In this document: one piece after another, positions 45,097 to 55,058 of the stretch | How the letters are laid out: every line of letters starts with the position of its first letter | Numbering within the stretch: the first letter of the stretch is position 1 | From: Glaciecola sp047637355 | Lineage (GTDB): Bacteria > Pseudomonadota > Gammaproteobacteria > Enterobacterales > Alteromonadaceae | Assembly (NCBI GenBank): GCA_047637355.1 | Contig: JBLIKA010000005.1 | Span: 1 to 60,532 of the forward strand | Direction of reading: 5' to 3' | DNA length: 60,532 nucleotides | The notes under the pieces: model-generated | Database searches by the model: none | Seen by the model: only the letters and a program-made list of their open reading frames with translations | Told to the model about the DNA's origin: nothing | Translations under genes and position numbers: made by a program

Positions 45097-46008
45097 ATGT
45101 CACCAAAAAATAAAGGCTTAGGTAGAGGTTTAGATGCACTACTCGCTACTAGTCGCAGCCATGCAGACAAACAAAAGCAAGCTGCAGAGAGCGACGCCGG
45201 TGAACAAAGCGACCTAAAAAATATTCCTATTGAGTTTATGCAACCAGGCAAGTATCAGCCTAGAAAAGACATGTCACCTGAAGCGCTTGACGAACTAGCC
45301 GCGTCGATTAGGGCACAAGGTGTCATTCAGCCTATTATTGTGCGCCAAATTGATAACGATAAATATGAAATTATTGCCGGCGAACGAAGATGGCGTGCTG
45401 CGCAGTTAGCTAAACTTGATGTTATTCCGTGTTTAATTAAGGATGTCCCAGATAAAGCTGCAGTTGCTATTGCATTGATTGAGAACATTCAACGTGAAGA
45501 CCTCAATGCGATGGAAGAAGCACAAGCATTAGACCGACTGATGATTGAATTTAACTTAACACATCAGCAAGTTGCAGATGCTGTGGGTAAGTCTCGTACT
45601 ACGGTTACGAACTTGTTGCGTTTGAACAGTTTGCAAGACGATGTTAAGCGTTTGCTAGAGTACGGCGATATTGATATGGGTCATGCCCGTGCGTTGTTAG
45701 CCCTTGATGGAGACGTTCAATCCAATACCGCTAAGTTGGTTGCTGATAAAGGATTAACGGTAAGAGAAACAGAAAATCTGGTGAAAAAAACACAGGCCGA
45801 TATTACTAACCCAGTGCCAGAAAAAGAAATCAAAGAAGAGCCAGTAGATCCGGATGTTAAGCACTTGGAAACATCCCTATCAGAAAACTTCGGTACTCAT
45901 GTGCAAATAGCCCATAACCGCAAGGGTAAGGGAAAGTTAGTTATCAACTTTAGTGATTTGAACCAACTAGATGGCATTTTAGAAAAAATGGCATTAACTG
46001 AACGGTAA
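45097..46008 (+). CDS. parB: Chromosome partition protein ParB (Spo0J)
   Basis: CTP-dependent clamp that loads at parS. The 303 residues begin with the GRGLDALL motif. Box I (about QPGKYQPRKDM) and box II (GERRWRAAQLA, then ENIQREDLN) form the CTP-binding part. The helix-turn-helix (HQQVADAVGKSRTTVTNLLRL) reads parS and the C-terminus dimerises. Its targets are present in the window (28635, 29277 and possibly 53358). Confidence 0.97.
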   Translation: MSPKNKGLGRGLDALLATSRSHADKQKQAAESDAGEQSDLKNIPIEFMQPGKYQPRKDMSPEALDELAASIRAQGVIQPIIVRQIDNDKYEIIAGERRWRAAQLAKLDVIPCLIKDVPDKAAVAIALIENIQREDLNAMEEAQALDRLMIEFNLTHQQVADAVGKSRTTVTNLLRLNSLQDDVKRLLEYGDIDMGHARALLALDGDVQSNTAKLVADKGLTVRETENLVKKTQADITNPVPEKEIKEEPVDPDVKHLETSLSENFGTHVQIAHNRKGKGKLVINFSDLNQLDGILEKMALTER

Positions 46009-46009
46009 A

Positions 46010-46037
46010 AACTGACAAGAACGTCGGGTTTTTTTTG
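46010..46037 (+). terminator. Weak terminator after parB
   Basis: A short imperfect stem (AACTGAC/GTCGGGTT) followed by a run of T residues just after the parB stop. Confidence 0.5.
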
Positions 46038-46185
46038 ATACAAAGTTCAAGCAGATCATTTTGGTGCCTAAACTGCACCAGCAAAGGGAAAAAAATTCTA
46101 AATAGTTGAATTTTTCTGTTATACCAGTATACTTCCCGCGCCTTCATTTAGGTATGTATTTTGGGATAGACCAACGCCTGCGAGA

Positions 46186-46560
46186 ATGCCCGTGAATTTG
46201 GCCAATAATGGACAACAATTAGCCAAAAAAGGGATTTTAGCGCAATGTATCTCGTCACTCGTATTAATAGTGATAGTTTTAGTAATAAAATCAGAGTATG
46301 CAGTTGCTGTAATTTTCGGTGCCCTTTCCTTCATCATACCGCATAGTTTTTTTGCTTATTGGTCATTCCGATACGCAGGTGCAACGAAAAATAAACTCGT
46401 TGTGCAGAGTTTTAGCCAAGGTTTAAAGATAAAATTGGTTTTAACTGTAATATTTTTTGCTATCGCATTTTCTCAACTAAATGCAGCCCCTTTTCCTTTA
46501 ATGGGTGCTTATGTGCTAGCAATGGTGAGCCAATGGTTTGCCATGTATCGTCTACGCTAA
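46186..46560 (+). CDS. atpI: ATP synthase accessory protein AtpI
   Basis: 124-residue membrane protein with four predicted helices at the head of the atp operon; it assists c-ring assembly. Sequence is weakly conserved, as usual, but FGALSFIIPHSFFAYWSFRYAGA matches the family. The start at 46186 is the first ATG; a GTG follows six bases later. Confidence 0.9.
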   Translation: MPVNLANNGQQLAKKGILAQCISSLVLIVIVLVIKSEYAVAVIFGALSFIIPHSFFAYWSFRYAGATKNKLVVQSFSQGLKIKLVLTVIFFAIAFSQLNAAPFPLMGAYVLAMVSQWFAMYRLR

Positions 46561-46624
46561 ATGTCGTACAGACATGTGCACGATATAAAGTAACAATTTT
46601 TAAATTACATAATTTGGGTTAATA

Positions 46625-47458
46625 ATGGCTTCTGAATATACTACTACAGAATATATCCAACACCATTTGACGAATGCGACGATGTGCAATACTGACACTG
46701 GTATTGCCTTCAACAAGGCATGCGCTGACGCTGGCTTTTGGGCTATACACGTTGACACAATGGCTTGGTCGATTGGTCTTGGTGTTCTTTTCCTTTACTT
46801 TTTTCGTCGTATTGCAAAGAAAGTAACTACTGGAGTACCTACAAAATCTCAAGCATTTGTTGAGTTAGTTGTCGGTTTTGTCAATGACAACGTTGTTAGT
46901 ACGTTCCATGGTAGAAGTGCATTAATAGCACCGCTAGCATTGACCATATTCGTCTGGATATTGTTGATGAACCTAATGGATCTGGTCCCCGTTGATGTTT
47001 TACCAACCATTGCAGGCTGGATAGGTCAATACGGTTTCGGTATGGACCCGCATGATGTCTACATGAAAGCCGTGCCAACCACAGATTTAAACTTGACTCT
47101 AGCATTGGCGTTAGGTGTGTTTGCGCTTATTATATTCTACTCAATTAAAATGAAGGGTGTCTTAGGTTTTGCCAAAGAGCTTAGCTTTACACCATTCAAT
47201 CATTGGGCGTTTATCCCAGTTAATTTAATACTTGAATTAGTTACCTTGTTTGCACGTCCCCTTTCACTAGCACTTCGTTTGTTCGGAAACTTGTATGCCA
47301 GTGAATTGATATTTATTTTGATCGCTACTATCGGTCTTTGGCAGTTGCCATTGCACTTTATGTGGGCGGTTTTCCATATTCTAGTTCTTCCATTACAAGC
47401 CTTTATATTTATGATGCTTACAATCGTATATTTAAGTTTGGCAAGTGAAGACCACTAG
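46625..47458 (+). CDS. atpB: ATP synthase F0 subunit a
   Basis: 277-residue integral membrane stator subunit forming the proton half-channels. The essential arginine lies in RPLSLALRLFGNLYASELI. The N-terminal about 45 residues are periplasmic. The GGGTTAATA before the ATG is a weak ribosome site. Confidence 0.98.
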   Translation: MASEYTTTEYIQHHLTNATMCNTDTGIAFNKACADAGFWAIHVDTMAWSIGLGVLFLYFFRRIAKKVTTGVPTKSQAFVELVVGFVNDNVVSTFHGRSALIAPLALTIFVWILLMNLMDLVPVDVLPTIAGWIGQYGFGMDPHDVYMKAVPTTDLNLTLALALGVFALIIFYSIKMKGVLGFAKELSFTPFNHWAFIPVNLILELVTLFARPLSLALRLFGNLYASELIFILIATIGLWQLPLHFMWAVFHILVLPLQAFIFMMLTIVYLSLASEDH

Positions 47459-47522
47459 AAACTAAGTTTAATAACATTTTATTTTTTAACTTTAAACATT
47501 AACTAAAAATCGGAGATACACA

Positions 47523-47747
47523 ATGATTGCAATTGCAGTTGCTCTACTAATCGGTATGGGTGCCCTAGGTACCGCTATTGGTTTCGGAATTCTTGGTGGT
47601 AAATTTCTAGAATCTGCTGCTCGTCAGCCAGAACTAGCACCTCAACTACAGGTCAAAATGTTCATCGTAGCAGGTCTAATCGATGCAATCGCGATGATCG
47701 GTGTTGGTATCGCTTTATATCTGTTATTCGCTGTTGGCTTAGGCTAA
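47523..47747 (+). CDS. atpE: ATP synthase F0 subunit c
   Basis: 74-residue two-helix proteolipid. The proton-carrying carboxylate is Asp54 (GLIDAIAMIG), and the loop ARQPEL connects the helices. The residues around Asp54 are those of proton-type rather than sodium-type rings, as inferred from the lack of the sodium signature. Confidence 0.98.
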   Translation: MIAIAVALLIGMGALGTAIGFGILGGKFLESAARQPELAPQLQVKMFIVAGLIDAIAMIGVGIALYLLFAVGLG

Positions 47748-47793
47748 TTAATACTAATTTTAGTTTAGCGAATTTAATAGAGGAAGAGTCGAA

Positions 47794-48264
47794 ATGAACA
47801 TGAATTTTACTCTTATCGGTCAGTTAATCGCTTTTGCTGTCTTTGTATGGTTCTGCATGACGTATGTGTGGCCACCATTAATGGCAGCAATTGAAGAACG
47901 CCAAAAAATCATCGCTGATGGTTTGGCTGCTTCTGAACGAGCGACTAAAGATCTAGAACTGGCTCAAGCGAAAGCAACGGACCAGTTGAAAGAGGCGAAA
48001 GCACAGGCTGCTGAAATCTTGGACCAAGCAAAGAAGCGCGCTAATCAACTTGTTGATGAAGAAACACAGCGTGGACATGCCGAGCGTGAGAAAATTATCG
48101 CTCAAGGTTATGCTGAGATCGAAGCCGAACGTAATCGCGTTAAAGAAGATTTACGCAAACAGGTTGCTGCTTTAGCAATATCTGGTGCAGAAAAAATTCT
48201 CGGACGTGAAATCGATGCACAGGCACAGAATGACATTGTTGAAAAACTTGTCGCTGAGCTATAA
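47794..48264 (+). CDS. atpF: ATP synthase F0 subunit b
   Basis: 156 residues, the E. coli length: one N-terminal membrane helix, then a long charged coiled-coil forming the peripheral stalk. It begins MNMNFTLIGQLIAFAVFVWF. An AGAGGAAGAG ribosome site is present. Confidence 0.98.
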   Translation: MNMNFTLIGQLIAFAVFVWFCMTYVWPPLMAAIEERQKIIADGLAASERATKDLELAQAKATDQLKEAKAQAAEILDQAKKRANQLVDEETQRGHAEREKIIAQGYAEIEAERNRVKEDLRKQVAALAISGAEKILGREIDAQAQNDIVEKLVAEL

Positions 48265-48276
48265 AGGAGATGAGCC

Positions 48277-48810
48277 ATGTCTGAATTGACAACCGTAGCT
48301 CGCCCTTACGCTAAAGCCGCATTTGATTTCGCGGTTGAGAACGCCGACATCGCAAATTGGCAAGAAATGTTAGTATTTGCAGGGGAAGTCGCTAAGAACG
48401 ATGAAATCCGCAATATATTATCTAGCGCATTAGCCGCTGAAAATCTTGCTGAATTATTTGTTGGTGTTTGTGGTGAACAGCTCAACACTCATGGTCAGAA
48501 CTTTATACATGTTTTGGCTCACAGTAATCGTTTATCTGCCTTGCCTGATATATCGAAACAGTTCGACGCCTTTAAGGCGGATTATGACAAAGAAGTTGAT
48601 GTAGATGTAACGTCTGCTATCAAATTGTCGAAAGAACAGTTAGATAAGATGAGTGCGGCGCTAGAAAAGCGTTTATCACGTAAAGTGAAGCTTATATGTA
48701 ACGTGGATCCTGGATTGGTCGCTGGTCTCATTATTAAGGCCGGTGATACAGTAATAGATGGTTCCGTAAATTCTAAATTGAACCGTCTTTCAGACGCGTT
48801 GCAAGCATAA
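48277..48810 (+). CDS. atpH: ATP synthase F1 subunit delta
   Basis: 177 residues (E. coli 177); links the b stalk to the F1 head. It begins with the conserved TVARPYAKAAFDFA and ends LNRLSDALQA. The ribosome site AAAGGAG is nearly perfect. Confidence 0.98.
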   Translation: MSELTTVARPYAKAAFDFAVENADIANWQEMLVFAGEVAKNDEIRNILSSALAAENLAELFVGVCGEQLNTHGQNFIHVLAHSNRLSALPDISKQFDAFKADYDKEVDVDVTSAIKLSKEQLDKMSAALEKRLSRKVKLICNVDPGLVAGLIIKAGDTVIDGSVNSKLNRLSDALQA

Positions 48811-48824
48811 AGGGGATAAAGAGC

Positions 48825-50366
48825 ATGCAACTTAATTCCACTGAAATTGCAGAACTGATCAAGAAACGTATTGAACAGTTTAGTGTAGTAAGTGAAGCTC
48901 GAAATGAAGGAACTATCGTTAGTGTCGCTGATGGTATTATCCGTGTACACGGCCTAGCAGATGTTATGCAAGGCGAAATGATTGAACTTCCTGGTAGCCG
49001 TTACGCCATCGCATTGAACCTCGAACGAGATTCTGTTGGTGCTGTTGTAATGGGTCCATTCGCTGATTTACAAGAAGGTATGAAAGTACAGTCTTCAGGT
49101 CGTATCTTAGAAGTACCAGTAGGCCCAGGTCTATTAGGTCGTGTTGTAAACACACTAGGTGCACCAATCGATGGTAAAGGCGCAATTGAAGCTGCTGGTT
49201 ATGAACCAGTTGAAAAAATTGCACCAGGCGTTATTGAACGTCAATCGGTCGATCAGCCAGTACAAACGGGTTATAAGTCTGTTGACGCTATGATCCCAAT
49301 CGGTCGCGGCCAACGTGAGTTGGTTATCGGTGACCGTCAGACAGGTAAAACTGCACTTGCAATTGACGCCATCATCAATCAGAAAGGTACAGGTATTAAG
49401 TGTGTGTATGTCGCTATCGGTCAGAAAGCTTCTACTATCGCTAACGTAGTTCGTAAGCTTGAAGAGCACGGCGCAATGGCTCATACCATTATCGTTGCAG
49501 CTTCTGCTTCTGAATCGGCGGCATTACAATACTTAGCTCCTTATGCTGGTTGTACAATGGGTGAATATTTCCGCGACCGCGGTGAAGACGCACTTATAGT
49601 ATACGATGACTTGTCAAAGCAAGCAGTAGCATACCGTCAGGTATCACTATTGTTGAAACGTCCACCAGGCCGTGAAGCTTATCCGGGTGACGTATTCTAT
49701 TTGCACTCAAGATTGTTAGAGCGCGCTGCACGTGTAAACAGCAACTATGTTGAAAAATACACAAACGGCGAAGTGAAAGGTAAAACAGGTTCATTAACTG
49801 CTATACCAATCATTGAAACCCAGGCGGGTGACGTTTCTGCATTCGTACCAACAAACGTAATCTCAATTACCGATGGTCAGATTTTCTTGGAAAGTGACTT
49901 GTTTAACGCGGGTATTCGCCCAGCTGTTAACGCCGGTATTTCAGTATCTCGTGTTGGTGGTGCTGCACAAACCAAAATCATTAAAAAGCTAGGCGGTGGT
50001 ATTCGTTTAGCACTTGCACAGTATCGTGAATTAGCGGCGTTCTCTCAGTTTGCATCTGACCTTGATGATGCGACTCGTGAACAGCTAGAGCATGGTGAAC
50101 GTGTAATGGAGCTTATGAAGCAGCATCAGTATGCACCGTTATCGGTTGCAGAAATGGCTATATCATTGTTCTCAGCTGAAAAGGGTTTCTTAAAAGATAT
50201 AGAACTTAACAAAGTTCTGGATTTTGAAGCCGCTCTTCACTCGTACATGAATAATGAACAAACCGAGCTCATGAACTCAATTAATGAAACTGGTAACTAC
50301 AACGATGATATTGAATCACAGTTGAAAAAAGCGTTTGAAACGTTTAAATCAACACAAACGTGGTAA
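48825..50366 (+). CDS. atpA: ATP synthase F1 subunit alpha
   Basis: 513 residues, as in E. coli. The non-catalytic nucleotide site shows P-loop GDRQTGKTA near residue 170 and the Walker B ALIVYDDLSK. The N-terminal MQLNSTEIAELIKKRI is canonical. Codon use is noticeably more uniform than in most other genes here, as expected for high expression. Confidence 0.99.
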   Translation: MQLNSTEIAELIKKRIEQFSVVSEARNEGTIVSVADGIIRVHGLADVMQGEMIELPGSRYAIALNLERDSVGAVVMGPFADLQEGMKVQSSGRILEVPVGPGLLGRVVNTLGAPIDGKGAIEAAGYEPVEKIAPGVIERQSVDQPVQTGYKSVDAMIPIGRGQRELVIGDRQTGKTALAIDAIINQKGTGIKCVYVAIGQKASTIANVVRKLEEHGAMAHTIIVAASASESAALQYLAPYAGCTMGEYFRDRGEDALIVYDDLSKQAVAYRQVSLLLKRPPGREAYPGDVFYLHSRLLERAARVNSNYVEKYTNGEVKGKTGSLTAIPIIETQAGDVSAFVPTNVISITDGQIFLESDLFNAGIRPAVNAGISVSRVGGAAQTKIIKKLGGGIRLALAQYRELAAFSQFASDLDDATREQLEHGERVMELMKQHQYAPLSVAEMAISLFSAEKGFLKDIELNKVLDFEAALHSYMNNEQTELMNSINETGNYNDDIESQLKKAFETFKSTQTW

Positions 50367-50435
50367 TCAATCTGCCTCAATGGGTTTTAATAAGCCAATG
50401 TTGGGGCACATCGTTTAGTAATTGGAGAGAGTGTC

Positions 50436-51296
50436 ATGGCTAGCGGAAAAGAGATAAAAGGTAAGATTGGGAGTATTAAAAATACTCAAAAGATTACCAG
50501 TGCTATGGAAATGGTTGCCGCTTCGAAGATGAAGAAGGCCCAGGAACGTATGGCCTCAGGCCGTCCATATGCACAAAATATGCTAAAAGTGATTGGTCAC
50601 ATTGCTAACGGTAGCTTGGAATATCGCCATCCATATTTGGAAGAACGAGAAGTCAAGAATGTAGGGTATGTTGTTATTTCTACAGACCGTGGTTTGTGTG
50701 GTGGGTTAAATACCAACGAATTTAAATTGGTCGCAAAAGACGCGAAGAAATGGAAAGAACAAGAAGTTGGAATCCATTTTGCAGCGTTAGGCGCTAAAGC
50801 CTGTGGCTTTTTTGGTCGTTTTGGCGGAAACGTCATGGCAGCTGAATCGGGTCTAGGTGATAAGCCAAGTGTTCAAGATGTCGTTGGTATTGTGCGCGTT
50901 ATGCTAAATGCATACGACGAAGGAAAATTAGACCGGGTATTCCTTGTTTATAATGACTTTGTTAACACCATGAACCAAGAACCAGTGGTCAATCAATTGT
51001 TACCTTTGCCTAAATCAGAAGATAAAGCACTAAAGCATCGTTGGGACTACATTTACGAACCGGATCCAAAGCAGATTTTGGAACAATTAATGGTTCGTTA
51101 TATTGAATCTCAGGTCTATCAAGGTGTTGTTGAGAACGTAGCTTCAGAGCAAGCTGCGCGAATGGTAGCGATGAAAGCCGCTACTGACAACGCTGGGGAT
51201 CTAATTGATGATTTGCAATTGGTATACAACAAGGCTCGCCAAGCGGCGATTACACAAGAAATAAGTGAAATCGTCTCAGGTGCCGCTGCTGTTTAA
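50436..51296 (+). CDS. atpG: ATP synthase F1 subunit gamma
   Basis: 286-residue rotor shaft. The N-terminal KIGSIKNTQKITSAMEMVAASKM and C-terminal helix ARQAAITQEISEIVSGAAA form the coiled coil that turns inside F1. A GGAGAGAG ribosome site precedes the ATG. Confidence 0.98.
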   Translation: MASGKEIKGKIGSIKNTQKITSAMEMVAASKMKKAQERMASGRPYAQNMLKVIGHIANGSLEYRHPYLEEREVKNVGYVVISTDRGLCGGLNTNEFKLVAKDAKKWKEQEVGIHFAALGAKACGFFGRFGGNVMAAESGLGDKPSVQDVVGIVRVMLNAYDEGKLDRVFLVYNDFVNTMNQEPVVNQLLPLPKSEDKALKHRWDYIYEPDPKQILEQLMVRYIESQVYQGVVENVASEQAARMVAMKAATDNAGDLIDDLQLVYNKARQAAITQEISEIVSGAAAV

Positions 51297-51352
51297 GCGC
51301 ATTGTGAGCCATTTAGGTAAAGCACAAATTTTAGGAATTAAGAGGACTAATT

Positions 51353-52735
51353 ATGAGTCAAGGTAAGGTCGTCCAAATCATTGGTGCTGTCGTGGATATC
51401 GAATTTCCACAAGATTCAGTTCCAAGAGTATATGATGCACTAAAAGTAACCGAAGGTGACTTAGTGGGTTTAACTCTCGAAGTACAACAACAATTGGGTG
51501 GTGGCGTAGTACGTACCATTGCGATGGGTAGTACTGACGGTTTACGTCGTAATTTAGCGGTAGAGAACAGCGGTGAAGGGATCAAAGTGCCTGTAGGTAT
51601 AGCTACTTTGGGTCGCATCATGGATGTACTTGGTAACCCTATTGACGAAGCTGGTCCGATTGGTGAAGAAGAGCGCATGTCTATTCACCGTGAAGCACCG
51701 AGTTACGAAGACCAATCAAGTTCTATTGAACTACTAGAGACTGGTATCAAAGTAATCGACCTTGTTTGTCCATTCGCTAAGGGTGGTAAAGTAGGTTTGT
51801 TCGGTGGTGCTGGTGTTGGTAAAACAGTAAACATGATGGAACTAATTCGTAACATCGCTATCGAGCACAGTGGTTTCTCTGTATTCGCTGGTGTTGGTGA
51901 GCGTACTCGTGAAGGTAACGATTTCTATCACGAAATGAACGAATCAAACGTACTTGATAAAGTATCGCTTGTTTACGGTCAGATGAATGAGCCTCCAGGT
52001 AACCGTTTACGGGTTGCGTTGACAGGTTTAACAATGGCTGAGAAGTTCCGTGATGAAGGTCGCGATGTACTTTTCTTCGTTGATAACATTTACCGTTACA
52101 CATTAGCCGGTACTGAAGTATCAGCACTGCTTGGTCGTATGCCATCAGCCGTTGGTTACCAGCCTACACTAGCTGAAGAAATGGGCGTTCTACAAGAACG
52201 TATTACTTCAACAAAGACAGGTTCAATCACTTCTATCCAAGCGGTATACGTACCTGCGGATGATTTGACGGATCCATCACCTGCAACAACCTTTGCTCAC
52301 TTAGATGCAACCGTTGTATTGTCTCGTGATATAGCGTCTTTGGGTATTTACCCTGCTGTTGACCCATTAGATTCTACATCACGTCAACTTGACCCATTAG
52401 TCATTGGCCAAGAACATTATGATGTTGCTCGTGGCGTTCAAACGGTACTTCAACGTTATAAAGAACTTAAAGACATCATTGCTATCCTAGGTATGGATGA
52501 GTTATCTGAAGAAGATAGACAAGTAGTATCACGCGCTCGTAAAATACAGCGTTTCTTGTCACAGCCTTTCTTCGTAGCAGAAGTCTTTACCGGTTCTCCT
52601 GGTAAGTATGTTTCATTGAAAGAAACCATTATTGGCTTTAAAGGTATCTTGGATGGCGAGCACGATAGCCTCCCAGAGCAAGCTTTCTATATGGTTGGTA
52701 CAATCGACGAAGCAATTGCAAAAGCAAAGAAGTAA
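51353..52735 (+). CDS. atpD: ATP synthase F1 subunit beta
   Basis: Catalytic subunit of 460 residues, as in E. coli. P-loop GGAGVGKTV, catalytic GVGERTREGND (with the key Glu), Walker B VLFFVDNIYR and the DELSEED lever (here MDELSEEDRQ) are all visible. Confidence 0.99.
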   Translation: MSQGKVVQIIGAVVDIEFPQDSVPRVYDALKVTEGDLVGLTLEVQQQLGGGVVRTIAMGSTDGLRRNLAVENSGEGIKVPVGIATLGRIMDVLGNPIDEAGPIGEEERMSIHREAPSYEDQSSSIELLETGIKVIDLVCPFAKGGKVGLFGGAGVGKTVNMMELIRNIAIEHSGFSVFAGVGERTREGNDFYHEMNESNVLDKVSLVYGQMNEPPGNRLRVALTGLTMAEKFRDEGRDVLFFVDNIYRYTLAGTEVSALLGRMPSAVGYQPTLAEEMGVLQERITSTKTGSITSIQAVYVPADDLTDPSPATTFAHLDATVVLSRDIASLGIYPAVDPLDSTSRQLDPLVIGQEHYDVARGVQTVLQRYKELKDIIAILGMDELSEEDRQVVSRARKIQRFLSQPFFVAEVFTGSPGKYVSLKETIIGFKGILDGEHDSLPEQAFYMVGTIDEAIAKAKK

Positions 52736-52787
52736 TTTTCTAGCTTAATACTTATAGTGCAGCGACAGCTGCCTTAAAGGAGACCCC

Positions 52788-53201
52788 ATGGCAATGACAG
52801 TACAGCTGGACGTAGTAAGCGCAGAAGTAGAGATTTTCTCTGGTCTCGTTGAAACTGTTCAAGTCACAGGTAGCGAAGGTGAGCTAGGTATTCATCCTGG
52901 TCACGCTCCCTTGATAACTGGTTTACAACCTGGCATGGTTAGAGTAGTTAAGCAGTTTGGTGACGAAGAACTTATTTATGTAGCTGGCGGCATTTTAGAA
53001 GTGCAACCTGGTAGCATTATTGTTCTAGCTGATACTGCTGTTCGTGCAGAAGATCTGGACGAAGCAGCGGCTGAAGCATCGAAAAAACATGCTGAAGAAA
53101 CCATCGCTAAAGGCGGTGCAGACTTCGACTACGCTGAAGCTGCTATTGAGCTAGCCGAAGCCATTGCACAATTGAGATTGATTCACAAATTGCGCAAGTA
53201 A
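52788..53201 (+). CDS. atpC: ATP synthase F1 subunit epsilon
   Basis: 137 residues: an N-terminal beta-barrel (GELGIHPGHAPLITGLQPGMVR) and a C-terminal helical hairpin that can inhibit rotation. AAAGGAG ribosome site. Last gene of the operon; a terminator follows. Confidence 0.98.
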   Translation: MAMTVQLDVVSAEVEIFSGLVETVQVTGSEGELGIHPGHAPLITGLQPGMVRVVKQFGDEELIYVAGGILEVQPGSIIVLADTAVRAEDLDEAAAEASKKHAEETIAKGGADFDYAEAAIELAEAIAQLRLIHKLRK

Positions 53202-53225
53202 GTTAGTAATAAACAACTCAAAAAC

Positions 53226-53261
53226 CCAGCTTACTCTGTAAAAGGTAGCTGGATTTTTTTT
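53226..53261 (+). terminator. Terminator of the atp operon
   Basis: CCAGCT/AGCTGG arms (extended by an AC/GT pair with a bulge) followed by eight T residues. Confidence 0.88.
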
Positions 53262-53357
53262 GTCTAAAAATTGGGCATAAAATGCTTTGCCCAACTCCAT
53301 TAGCAACCTCCAGTGGCCCAGCGACATAACCATACTCAATTAGTGGCCATTATTGCC

Positions 53358-53373
53358 TGTTTCATGTGAAACG
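53358..53373. promoter_or_regulatory. Possible degenerate parS site 3, after the atp operon
   Basis: TGTTTCATGTGAAACG differs from the perfect palindromic parS at two of 16 positions (C to T in the centre, A to G at the end). It lies in non-coding DNA on the other side of oriC from the two recF sites. Confidence 0.6.
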
Positions 53374-54072
53374 TTTTGCTAGTAAATTCACTGGGTACTA
53401 CTATATAACACTAGAACGGAGCAGCCCGTTGGTTGAACGTGCATTATTGCTACAATAAATTATTTTGTGGGTTAATTAATATATTCTGAGCTTGTTATGA
53501 TGTATTTGTATAAATAATATTCCTTCTTAATAAACCTAAATTAGGCATAGTCGAGGTCCCTACGTAAAATGTTGGTTATATCCGTTTAGGCAATCTGTTT
53601 CAAATAGTTGGTAGTGATTTCAGCGTCCGACCGACTGCACTCGTTAATTAATAACCAATGCGGATGCCACGACGTCGACATAGTCAGATATTTCACGGTA
53701 TCTACTTAAAGCATTAGTATCAATGCCATTAAATTTGGTAACGTTGACGATTCCAAATATGCTTAGCTCAACAGTCAAAATAACCAAAGTAGACCGCATT
53801 TGGATTCAATGTGTACTCTTTTCTACATTACGGTTGAACAGAATGTCGCTGACTTTACTTATCGTCTTGATATTCCAAATAGCCTAACCAACCAAGTTCT
53901 TATGAAACTGTTTGAGATGTTTGAATCAGAGCTAGAGAGTTGTCGTTAGCAAATTAAGCCTCAAGCACCTCTTTTGGGAAAACTCGGTTGGTAAAGTTAT
54001 CAAAAACCTTTTTGTTAAATTAGAAACACCCAGCGCCTACCTTGCGATTACACTATTGTTTTCAGGAATCCT
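53374..54072. other. Intergenic region between the atp operon and the phosphatase module
   Basis: About 700 bases with no recognisable gene. Two short divergent frames look protein-like: 53644-53799 on the minus strand (51 residues, containing NVTKFNGIDTNALSRYREI) and 53809-53949 on the plus strand (46 residues, containing YRLDIPNSLTNQVLMKLF). They may be remnants of older genes. Neither has a clear ribosome site. Confidence 0.25.
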
Positions 54073-54945
54073 TTAGTGGGTATGACTATTATTTTTAGTG
54101 GAATCGCCCGACATTGGGTTTCCCTGAGTATCATAAAATCCTGAAGCACCATGCTCAATGAAACCCAAATTCATCATTTTTGTTAAAAAGGGGTCGGTAT
54201 GGTCATCACCAATGTCCGCATAGTCGGTTGCATAATAGGCGTACCGGGATTTAAAAAAGGGCGTTATTTGTTTATTAGACAATGTTAAGCTCTTCAAAGA
54301 CCATGACTCTAATATGCGAGGAGAGTCTTTCTCTTTAATAATAAAGCTACTTACTAAGCGCAACTCAGAAAACCATGTGATGTCCATAGATAGCCTGCCA
54401 TCGTTCAATTGTTTTGTTTCGATGCGATTGCATCCCTCATTAATCACGTTGGTAGTGGTAAACTTTTTAAGTAGCGAATCGCTTATTAATTGATTGCGAT
54501 AGGACCAGTCGGATTCTGTCTTGCCGTGAACTTTTTCACCGGGTTGATATTCAATAGCGCGCTCGTGGAGGTCGAAAAATCGAGTGCTTTTTATTTGCTT
54601 CGCCTGATTCAATTGCCAAGATTCAGTGATCCCAGTTTGCGGATATTGATGTGCAACTTCGTTACCGTTTCTGATTAAGGTAACCTGCAATTTTTGCTCT
54701 AATCTGTCACTGGAGTTAGCGTTCTTTGCAATTTCATACACAGCAATAAGCTTGCTTGCTGGTGAAACTGGGTTTGAACATTGTTCATTCAAAAGCATCA
54801 ACTCGCTTGGTTTTATGAAATCACTTGTATCAATATTGTAAGGACTATTAGCGAATGCGCCAAACGCGGTAACACTTGCGATAAAAAGACCTAGTCTCAT
54901 GATGTTCTTCATCGAATTTACTGTAATTTCTGCTAAAGATTTCAT
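54073..54945 (-). CDS. Exported protein of unknown function linked to alkaline phosphatases
   Basis: Up to 290 residues. A signal peptide is visible whether translation begins at 54945 or at the internal ATG at 54912 (MKNIMRLGLFIASVTAFGAFA); the second gives the more typical signal. I recognise no domain. The body is mixed alpha/beta with two cysteines (in NEQCSNP and NEGCNRI) that could form a disulfide. The C-terminus is polar (ends NNSHTH). It follows the two phosphatase genes on the same strand, 167 bases after the second, so a role in phosphate-ester scavenging is inferred only. Confidence 0.7.
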   Translation of the reverse strand: MKSLAEITVNSMKNIMRLGLFIASVTAFGAFANSPYNIDTSDFIKPSELMLLNEQCSNPVSPASKLIAVYEIAKNANSSDRLEQKLQVTLIRNGNEVAHQYPQTGITESWQLNQAKQIKSTRFFDLHERAIEYQPGEKVHGKTESDWSYRNQLISDSLLKKFTTTNVINEGCNRIETKQLNDGRLSMDITWFSELRLVSSFIIKEKDSPRILESWSLKSLTLSNKQITPFFKSRYAYYATDYADIGDDHTDPFLTKMMNLGFIEHGASGFYDTQGNPMSGDSTKNNSHTH

Positions 54946-55058
54946 AAAGGGTACTTATCCGTTTTAATGGTGTGGTTTTATAATATCCTTTCATGCTTTG
55001 ATTGCATGCTAGGTCATGCTTTTTCAATTATCACTTTTAATTAGCTTAAACAGAGAGA

